Below, one piece after another: positions 1-5,647 of a DNA stretch of 5,647 nucleotides. The notes beneath the pieces were generated by a model. The model was given only the letters and a program-made list of their open reading frames with translations. It had not been told where the DNA came from and made no database searches. A program made the position numbers and the translations under genes. The DNA is from Pseudomonadota bacterium (GTDB taxonomy: Bacteria > Pseudomonadota > Gammaproteobacteria > Xanthomonadales > Xanthomonadaceae), in NCBI GenBank assembly GCA_023423675.1, contig JAFAFD010000267.1, forward strand, positions 1-5,647, written 5' to 3'. How positions within the stretch are numbered: position 1 is the first letter of the stretch; every line of letters begins with the position of its first letter.

Positions 1-14
1 GGCCATGCCCGGCG
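1..14 (+). repeat. SMAG/GTAG-REP hairpin, left part cut by window edge
   Basis: The sequence GGCCATGCCCGGCG matches the loop and 3' arm (CCCGGCG, 8-14) of a GTAG-type repetitive palindrome whose GTAGCGCCGG arm would lie before position 1. It faces a second, opposite copy at 37-59. Only half is visible, so this rests on resemblance to that copy and to SMAG elements of Stenotrophomonas. Confidence 0.5.
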
Positions 15-36
15 GCTCTGTCAGGACCGCTGCGCT

Positions 37-59
37 CGCCGGGTATGGCCCGGCGCTAT
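37..59 (-). repeat. SMAG-type hairpin, minus orientation, overlapping a stop codon
   Basis: A perfect 7-bp inverted repeat is visible: CGCCGGG (37-43) pairs with CCCGGCG (49-55) around a 5-nt loop. Read on the minus strand it starts ATAG-CGCCGGG, a one-base variant of the GTAG box of SMAG elements. The TAG inside this box (56-58) is also the stop codon of the small membrane protein gene. With the partial copy at 1-14 it forms a tail-to-tail pair, a common arrangement for REP-type elements that can give one larger stem. Confidence 0.7.
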
Positions 60-421
60 CGGCCTGCGGCAGGCGGCAGCGGCGACCGCTGGCGCAGCAC
101 GCGCACCAGCGCCCAGATCACCAGCACGATGCCGAAGGCGCTCAGCAGCGACAGCACGAACTGCACGCCGCCCAGCACCGCGCTCATCGCCGAGATGGCG
201 GTGAAATCGCCGCTGCTGACCATCCACAGCGGCACCACGTTGGCAACCACGCCACCGAGGTTGGCCACCAGCAGCAGCACCAGGCCCGCCAGCGCACCGC
301 TGCGGGCCGCATCACGCGGCGCGCCTACCACCCAGACCAGGCCGACGCACAGCGCGATCAGCACCGGCAGGCGCACGCCGATCATGCTCAGCACGCTCAG
401 CAGCAGCGAGGAGCTGTCCAT
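56..421 (-). CDS. Small inner-membrane protein of unknown function, coupled to aroE
   Basis: This 121-residue protein is strongly hydrophobic. About three membrane segments are visible (residues ~17-33, ~42-67 and ~75-107), with short charged links such as APRDAAR (34-40). It ends in a basic tail (RVLRQR, 107-112) and a Pro/Ala-rich terminus. I see no catalytic motif and do not recognise the family. The start lies 3 bp after the aroE stop, with an AGGA ribosome-binding site inside the last aroE codons (minus strand CCAGGACTGAGCC-ATG). Translation is therefore probably coupled to aroE and both genes share a transcript. The stop TAG is part of a SMAG-type repeat. The gene itself is well supported; its function is unknown, and the pairing with aroE may only be positional. 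Confidence 0.8.
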   Translation of the reverse strand: MDSSSLLLSVLSMIGVRLPVLIALCVGLVWVVGAPRDAARSGALAGLVLLLVANLGGVVANVVPLWMVSSGDFTAISAMSAVLGGVQFVLSLLSAFGIVLVIWALVRVLRQRSPLPPAAGR

Positions 422-424
422 GGC

Positions 425-1270
425 TCAGTCCTGGCCGGCAAACGCGCCGGCACCGGCACGCAGCTGCTGGTAGACCTCGTCGGTCTGCGGGCGCACGCCA
501 TGCCACTGCAGGAAGCTCTCGGCGGCCTGCTCGACCAGCATGCCCAGGCCATCGACGGTATTGCGGCAGTTGGCCGAGCGCGCCCAGGCCAGGAAGGCGA
601 TGGCCGCCTCGCCATAGTTCAGGTCCACCGCGGTGGTCATCGAATTGACCAGCGACAGCGGCAGCTTGAACTCCACGTCGCGGTCGCGGCCGGCCGACGT
701 GGCGTTGAGGATCAGTTCGAAATCGCCCAGATCGCGCAGGTCTTCCCAGTAGCGGCTGAGCGCGCGGCCCGGCTCGCCCATGGCGTCGATCAGTTCGTCG
801 GCGCGTTCCGGCGTGCGGTTGACCACCACCAGCTCGGTGATGCCGGCATCGAGCAGCGCCGGGGCGACGCTGCGTGCCGAACCACCGGCGCCGATCAGCA
901 GCACGCGGCGGCCGCGCAGGTCCAGGCCGTGGCGGTCGGTCAGGTCACGCACCAGGCCGATGCCATCGGTGGTGTCACCGTGCCAGCGGTCGCCCTTGCG
1001 CAGCAGGGTATTGACCGAGCCGGAGCGGCGCGCGCGCGCGGTCAGCGTGGTGCACGCCGAGAACGCGGCTTCCTTGTGCGGCGAGGTGACATTGGCGCCG
1101 ACACCGCCTTCGGCGGCGAAGGCGTCCAGCCCGGCCAGGAAGGCGTCCGGGGCCAGGTCGATCGCGCGGTAGTCGATGCTGATGCCTTCCTGGCGACCGA
1201 ACGTCGCGTGGATCAGCGGCGACTTCGAGTGGGCAACGGGGTGTCCGAAGACGGCGTAACGATCGGTCAT
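425..1270 (-). CDS. aroE: Shikimate dehydrogenase (NADP-dependent)
   Basis: AroE reduces 3-dehydroshikimate to shikimate with NADPH in the cytoplasm, the fourth step of the chorismate (shikimate) pathway. At 281 residues it is close to the usual ~270-285. The family signature is complete. SKS (15-17) lies in the shikimate-binding loop, and NVTSPHK (60-66) holds the catalytic lysine K66. N87 (SVNT) and D102 (GDTTDG) complete the substrate site. GAGGSAR (127-133) is the dinucleotide-binding turn and NRTPERA (151-157) fits an NADP-phosphate clamp. NATSAG is at 189-194, Y219 is in DLNYG, and the C-terminal [13 protein letters not shown] carries Q248. An in-frame ATG ten codons upstream (1300) is open, but the start at 1270 has a GAGGA site 4 nt away and begins with the typical [11 protein letters not shown]. 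The adjacent membrane gene follows after 3 bp. The plus-strand propeller gene diverges from a 48-bp gap. Confidence 0.97.
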   Translation of the reverse strand: MTDRYAVFGHPVAHSKSPLIHATFGRQEGISIDYRAIDLAPDAFLAGLDAFAAEGGVGANVTSPHKEAAFSACTTLTARARRSGSVNTLLRKGDRWHGDTTDGIGLVRDLTDRHGLDLRGRRVLLIGAGGSARSVAPALLDAGITELVVVNRTPERADELIDAMGEPGRALSRYWEDLRDLGDFELILNATSAGRDRDVEFKLPLSLVNSMTTAVDLNYGEAAIAFLAWARSANCRNTVDGLGMLVEQAAESFLQWHGVRPQTDEVYQQLRAGAGAFAGQD

Positions 1271-1295
1271 GGAATCCTCAAGCTGGCTAGACTGG

Positions 1296-1309
1296 TGCAC
1301 TTTCGTGCA
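1296..1309. promoter_or_regulatory. Dyad TGCAC-N4-GTGCA between divergent genes
   Basis: A perfect 5+5 inverted repeat with a 4-nt centre sits in the 48-bp gap between aroE and the exported propeller protein, so any promoters for both genes must crowd around it. Its right end touches the AAGGA ribosome-binding site (1309-1313) of the plus-strand gene. A weak -10-like TAGACT (1288-1293) lies just before it on the plus strand. On the minus strand the arm reads TTGCAC, a weak -35-like sequence for aroE. It could be an operator or a small RNA hairpin; a chance dyad is also possible. Confidence 0.3.
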
Positions 1310-1318
1310 AGGACCCGG

Positions 1319-2182
1319 ATGATGCGCATCACCCCGACCCTGCTGGTGCTTGCCGCCAGTCTACTCTCTGCCCCCGTGGCGATGGCGTTGAACGAGTACG
1401 GCATCGAGGGCATGGGCGTGGTCTCCACCCGCGCCGACGAGGGCCGGGCGACGATCAGTGCCGACGGCCAGCGCATCGTCTTCGCCCGCCGTGGCGAGGC
1501 GGGCTGGGGGCTGTGGCAGGCACGGGTGATGGACGGCCGCTGGCAGCAGGCCCAGGCCCTGCCGGTGGACGTGGCCGGCGAGGCGCTGGACCCTTATTTC
1601 AGCCGCGATGGCCACTGGCTGCTGTTCGCCGCCGGCCGCGAGGGGAAATGGGCGCTGTACCGCGCGGCGGTGGCCGCCGATGGCAGCGTGGGCCGGCCGC
1701 AGCCGCTGGCCGGCAAGGACGGCAGCCGTGCCGAGCGTGGCGCGGCCCTCAGCGCCGATGGCCGCCGGCTGCTGTTCGCGCGGGACCAGGGCCGCGGCGC
1801 GGGCTGGGATCTGTTCGTGGCGCCGCTGGATGCGCAGGGCGTGCGCGGTGCCGCCGTGGCGTTGTCCGCCCTCAACACGGCCGCTGACGAGACCGGCGGT
1901 GACTGGCTGGGCAATGACGGCGCGGTGGTTTTCAGCCGTGGCACCGGCGAGGCCGCGCAGGTGATGAGCAGCGCCTGCGCCTGGACCGGTGCCGCGCTGC
2001 AGCCGCTGGGCCTGTCGTTCAACCAGACCGGCGGCTGGACCGGCGCGCCGGTGGTCGACAATGCGAAGCCGGGCGAGATGATGGTGGCCAGCAGTGCGGC
2101 CAGGGCGCCGCGTGCCGGTGGCGTGGATGTGTACCGGTTGGCGGTGCCGAAGGTGGCGGCCGTGGCAGGGTGCGTGCGGTAG
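1319..2182 (+). CDS. Exported PD40/TolB-like beta-propeller protein
   Basis: The first ~23 residues form a classical signal peptide: basic start, hydrophobic LLVLAASLL core, and an Ala-rich end with a likely cut after AMA. The mature protein is built of repeats of the PD40 (WD40-like, TolB-type) blade. The motif S-x-DG-x-x-hh-F appears as [10 protein letters not shown] (46-55), [10 protein letters not shown] (94-103) and [10 protein letters not shown] (144-153), with a looser [10 protein letters not shown] (196-205). Each is followed about 10 residues later by a W/Y strand such as WGLWQARV or WALYRAAV. These blades suggest a periplasmic scaffold or ligand-binding role; no enzyme motif is seen. 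At 287 residues it is shorter than TolB, lacks TolB's N-terminal domain, and is not next to tol-pal genes. ATGs at 1319 and 1322 both fit the AAGGA at 1309-1313. The long upstream open frame is the antisense of aroE and is not coding. The stop codon lies inside a SMAG GTAG box. Confidence 0.85.
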   Translation: MMRITPTLLVLAASLLSAPVAMALNEYGIEGMGVVSTRADEGRATISADGQRIVFARRGEAGWGLWQARVMDGRWQQAQALPVDVAGEALDPYFSRDGHWLLFAAGREGKWALYRAAVAADGSVGRPQPLAGKDGSRAERGAALSADGRRLLFARDQGRGAGWDLFVAPLDAQGVRGAAVALSALNTAADETGGDWLGNDGAVVFSRGTGEAAQVMSSACAWTGAALQPLGLSFNQTGGWTGAPVVDNAKPGEMMVASSAARAPRAGGVDVYRLAVPKVAAVAGCVR

Positions 2183-2201
2183 ATCCACGCCGGGCGTGGA
2201 T
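2179..2201 (+). repeat. SMAG (GTAG) palindrome
   Basis: GTAG (2179-2182) is followed by ATCCACGCC and GGCGTGGAT around a single G, an almost perfect palindrome (2183-2201). This is the GTAG-plus-hairpin layout of SMAG/REP elements. The TAG of the box is the stop codon of the propeller gene. With the next hairpin it fills the gap between two convergent genes, where it may protect or terminate transcripts. Confidence 0.85.
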
Positions 2202-2213
2202 GGCGCCCGTGAT

Positions 2214-2280
2214 GGGGTCAGAGCCCTTTCCTGCGGAAAGGGATCCGACCCCGGGCATTGCGGGGGATCCGACCCCGGGC
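2214..2280 (+). repeat. GGGGTC/GACCCC long hairpin with duplicated 3' arm
   Basis: GGGGTC (2214-2219) pairs with GACCCC (2247-2252). Inside, CCCTTTCC (2224-2231) pairs with GGAAAGGG (2235-2242) around a TGC loop. Only two single mismatches interrupt a 16-bp stem. The 17-mer GGGATCCGACCCCGGGC at 2240-2256 recurs exactly at 2264-2280 after 7 bp, so the 3' arm is duplicated. A CCCCG/CGGGG stem (2249-2253 with 2261-2265) can form between the copies. A near-identical hairpin is at 5594-5633. It lies between convergent genes and could act as a two-way terminator, though neither strand shows a T-tract. Confidence 0.8.
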
Positions 2281-2288
2281 CGCGTCGA

Positions 2289-2558
2289 TCAGCGCGCGAG
2301 CACCTGGGCGCGCTGCTTCTCGTAATCGATCTCGCTCAGCTGGCCGTTGTCCTTGCGGCGGTTCAGCGCGGCCAGTTCGGCCTGCACGCTTTCCGGCAGG
2401 GCCTGCTCACGGGCCACGTGGGCGGCGGCGGAGAGCTGCTCCGGCGGGCGCCGGCTGGCACGCCAGGCCGCCACGAACACGCCGACGATGATGGCGCCGA
2501 ACACCAGCGTGCCGGTGCCCCAGATCAGCCATTGCACCCATCCCATTTCCGGTCCCAT
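2289..2558 (-). CDS. SHOCT-domain single-pass membrane protein
   Basis: This 89-residue protein has one membrane helix (~8-31, WLIWGTGTLVFGAIIVGVFV core) followed by the basic stretch RASRR. After a polar linker comes a C-terminal SHOCT-type motif (residues ~59-86): L-x-x-L-N-R-R-K-x-N-G-Q-L-S-x-x-x-Y-E-x-x-R-x-x-V-L. SHOCT domains are short helical modules found at protein termini, often thought to aid oligomerisation; no enzymatic role is known. The charge pattern suggests that the SHOCT end faces the cytoplasm. The start has a strong GGAGGAA site 6 nt upstream. The gene follows hemB by 33 bp on the same strand, so it is probably co-transcribed, but no functional link to haem synthesis is evident. 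A hairpin at the hemB stop could set its level relative to hemB. Confidence 0.85.
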   Translation of the reverse strand: MGPEMGWVQWLIWGTGTLVFGAIIVGVFVAAWRASRRPPEQLSAAAHVAREQALPESVQAELAALNRRKDNGQLSEIDYEKQRAQVLAR

Positions 2559-2580
2559 CGCGTGTTCCTCCGTCCGTCGT

Positions 2581-4518
<1,938 letters not shown>

Positions 4519-4526
4519 GGGGTCAG

Positions 4527-4631
4527 CCGCGCCGGGCGCGGTTTCACAGGCACGCGGGGGGCTCGCGCAGCCCGGCATTGTACTCCCCTGCCCGGCGCCG
4601 GGCCGTGGGGCTGCGACGCCCGGTCGCACCC
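4527..4631. other. Cluster of four GC-rich inverted repeats upstream of the bestrophin gene
   Basis: Four short inverted repeats occur in the 138-bp gap: CCGCGC/GCGCGG (4527-4541), GGGCT/AGCCC (4559-4573), the perfect 14-bp palindrome GCCCGGCGCCGGGC (4590-4603), and TGCGAC/GTCGCA extended by GGG/CCC with one bulge (4608-4631). The last could end transcription of the upstream small gene, but no T-run is seen. The first abuts the bestrophin start. High GC content makes such repeats more likely by chance. Confidence 0.45.
4577..4582 (-). promoter_or_regulatory. Possible -10 element for the bestrophin-hemB transcript
   Basis: On the minus strand this reads TACAAT, one base from the sigma-70 -10 consensus and rare in such GC-rich sequence. 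It would give a leader of about 50 nt before the ATG at 4518. No convincing -35 hexamer is found; the expected spacer instead holds the palindrome at 4590-4603. It competes with the reading in which the overlapping ATG (4578) is the start codon. Confidence 0.3.
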
Positions 4632-4656
4632 ATGGGCGCGACTCAGCGCAGGTTGT

Positions 4657-4905
4657 TCAGATCACGCCGCCGCCCAGGCTCAGGCGGATGATGCCGACCA
4701 GCACCACGATGCCGTTCAGGACCAGCCCGGTTTTGGCGCGGCCGCGCTTGCTGGGGTGGGTGAACAGGATGCCCAGCGCGGCGATGACCGCGCCCACCGC
4801 CGCGAACGGGATCAGGAACCAGTTGCCCCAGCCCAGCAGCGGAATCAGGGCCAGGATCATCCACAGCAGCGCCACGATGCCCCACAACAGACTGATCACA
4901 CCCAT
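4657..4905 (-). CDS. Small three-helix membrane protein of unknown function
   Basis: This 82-residue protein is almost wholly hydrophobic. It has segments at ~3-23, ~29-48 and ~59-76, joined by a short GWGN turn and by a basic loop (THPSKRGRAKTG, 49-60) that should face the cytoplasm. The order of a hydrophobic hairpin, a basic loop and then GLVLNGIVVLVGI resembles DUF4190-like small membrane proteins. That is only a shape resemblance, and I do not recognise a family with confidence. The start is well supported by an AGGGGAG ribosome-binding site about 7 nt upstream. The gene diverges from the lipoprotein gene across 183 bp. It lies 138 bp upstream of the bestrophin gene on the same strand, too far to assume a shared transcript. 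Function unknown. Confidence 0.75.
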   Translation of the reverse strand: MGVISLLWGIVALLWMILALIPLLGWGNWFLIPFAAVGAVIAALGILFTHPSKRGRAKTGLVLNGIVVLVGIIRLSLGGGVI

Positions 4906-5088
4906 GCCCAGCTCCCCTCAGGTCGGTTCCTTCCCCAACATTAGCCTTTCTGGTGGCTGCCGCCTACCGCCGTTGGCGACACACTCACTCGCCTCGTGCC
5001 AGCATGCGGCCGTGCTCCGGGCGACGGTGTTGGCGCCGATTCAGAGTCCCCGGCCGATGATCCGAACTGTCCTACAGGGGTAAACGCC

Positions 5089-5547
5089 ATGAACATCCGT
5101 TGGCTCGCTTTGACCGCCATGCTGCTGGCCGCTGCCGGTTGCGCCAGCACCTCCAAGGTGATGCTGGGCCGCGCGCGCGCGCCGATCGACCCGGCGCAGG
5201 TGCAGATCTATTCCACCCCGCCCGCCGGTTCGCTGGAAATCGCCCAGCTGGAATCGTCCTCGGCGGTCGGTTTCGGTACCCAGGGCCAGACTGACGCGGC
5301 CGTCGCACGGCTCAAGCGCGAAGCCGCAGCGTTGGGCGCCAACGGCGTGATCCTGATGGGCGTGGGCAGCAGCGGCTCCCCGGTGGGCATGTCGGTGGGC
5401 GCCGGCAGCTACGGCTCGCACGTGGGCGGCGGCGTCGGCATCGGTATTCCGACCACGCAGAAGCGCGCGGCCGGTGTCGCGATCTGGGTGCCGAACCCGG
5501 AGGCCCCGGCACGGTTGCCGACGCAGACGATTACCCCGCAGCGCTGA
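5089..5547 (+). CDS. Predicted outer-membrane lipoprotein, unknown function
   Basis: The 152-residue product starts with a lipoprotein signal peptide: MNIRW, a hydrophobic core, then AAAGC with the lipidated cysteine at C18. Alanine at +2 favours Lol sorting to the outer membrane. Residues ~36-90 form a small alpha/beta region: VQIYSTPPAGSLEIAQLES, then a helix DAAVARLKREAAALGANGVILMG. A helix ending in GAN followed by a hydrophobic strand is also seen in small lipoprotein and binding folds such as DUF4156, YbjQ and RcsF; I infer a similar fold but cannot place it in one family. Residues ~91-119 are very rich in Gly, Ser and Val. The chain then returns to a strand (AAGVAIWVPNP) and a short Pro/Thr tail. 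The start at 5089 has AGGGG 8 nt upstream. A SMAG repeat begins 3 bp after the TGA stop. Confidence 0.85.
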   Translation: MNIRWLALTAMLLAAAGCASTSKVMLGRARAPIDPAQVQIYSTPPAGSLEIAQLESSSAVGFGTQGQTDAAVARLKREAAALGANGVILMGVGSSGSPVGMSVGAGSYGSHVGGGVGIGIPTTQKRAAGVAIWVPNPEAPARLPTQTITPQR

Positions 5548-5550
5548 TCA

Positions 5551-5573
5551 GTAGATCCACGCCATGCGTGGAT
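5551..5573 (+). repeat. SMAG (GTAG) palindrome
   Basis: GTAG (5551-5554) is followed by ATCCACGC (5555-5562), a CAT loop and GCGTGGAT (5566-5573), a perfect 8-bp stem. It is the same subtype and orientation as the copy at 2179-2201. It begins 3 bp after the lipoprotein stop codon and may serve as its 3' hairpin. Confidence 0.87.
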
Positions 5574-5593
5574 GGGCCTTCCCGGTAATCCCC

Positions 5594-5633
5594 GGGGTCA
5601 GAGCCCTTTCCCTGCGGAAAGGGATCCGACCCC
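5594..5633 (+). repeat. GGGGTC/GACCCC long hairpin, second copy
   Basis: GGGGTC (5594-5599) pairs with GACCCC (5628-5633), and CCCTTTCC (5604-5611) with GGAAAGGG (5616-5623) around a CTGC loop. It matches the hairpin at 2214-2252, including the same two internal mismatches, apart from one extra C in the loop. It lacks the duplicated 3' arm of that copy. It lies 20 bp after a SMAG, in the same order and orientation as at the first site. Confidence 0.82.
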
Positions 5634-5640
5634 TGCATCG

Positions 5641-5647
5641 GTAGCGC
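5641..5647 (+). repeat. Possible start of another SMAG, cut by window edge
   Basis: The final bases GTAGCGC match the box and first arm bases of the SMAG subtype seen at the left end of the window (CGCCGGG stem). Only 7 bases are visible, so the call is tentative. Confidence 0.35.

Noticed and set aside
1271..1300. Ten-codon N-terminal extension of aroE to an ATG at 1300
   Set aside because: The extra residues ([10 protein letters not shown]) are not typical of AroE, and the inner ATG at 1270 has its own GAGGA site and begins the conserved sequence.
5..1318. Long plus-strand open frame (continuing to 2182) covering the whole aroE region
   Set aside because: It runs antisense to a clear aroE. 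Its translation is low-complexity His/Gln/Arg/Ala-rich with no motif, typical of GC-rich shadow frames. Only the part from 1319 has a signal peptide, ribosome-binding site and propeller repeats.
4906..5088. Promoter pair in the gap between the small membrane gene and the lipoprotein gene
   Set aside because: TAATGT on the minus strand and TTGGCG on the plus strand were considered, but no pair has acceptable spacing and match; only the two ribosome-binding sites are convincing.

Overview
The window looks like ordinary chromosome from a high-GC gammaproteobacterium of the Stenotrophomonas/Xanthomonas group. The best clue is the repeats: short hairpins that begin with GTAG (GTAGATCCACGCC..., GTAGCGCCGGG...) and sit at gene ends, as in the SMAG/GTAG-REP family described from Stenotrophomonas maltophilia. 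A second recurrent hairpin bounded by GGGGTC...GACCCC accompanies them. The genus is inferred from pattern memory, not from a database search.

Layout, left to right: an inverted pair of SMAG-type hairpins (1-59, the left one cut by the window edge); a minus-strand pair, aroE (shikimate dehydrogenase, 425-1270) followed 3 bp later by a small membrane protein (56-421); a divergently transcribed exported PD40/TolB-like beta-propeller protein (1319-2182); a repeat-filled gap between convergent genes (2179-2280); a minus-strand run of a small three-helix membrane protein (4657-4905), then after 138 bp a bestrophin-like channel protein (3601-4518), hemB (delta-aminolevulinic acid dehydratase, 2592-3581) 19 bp downstream, and a SHOCT-domain membrane protein (2289-2558) 33 bp after hemB; a 183-bp divergent gap; a plus-strand lipoprotein (5089-5547); and a closing repeat block (5551-5647). 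No gene-free stretch exceeds 300 bases.

Two genes are core metabolism. AroE makes shikimate on the way to chorismate and aromatic amino acids. HemB joins two 5-aminolevulinate molecules into porphobilinogen for haem. Their neighbours are small envelope proteins of unknown or loosely known role. The tight spacing suggests that bestrophin, hemB and the SHOCT gene share a transcript, and that aroE and the membrane gene do too, but nothing shows a common pathway.

I found no new defence, mobile or biosynthetic system. The points most worth checking are non-coding: stop codons that lie inside SMAG GTAG/ATAG boxes, a two-hairpin composite module present twice, a 17-bp exact duplication of one hairpin arm, and a leader dense in inverted repeats upstream of the bestrophin gene.
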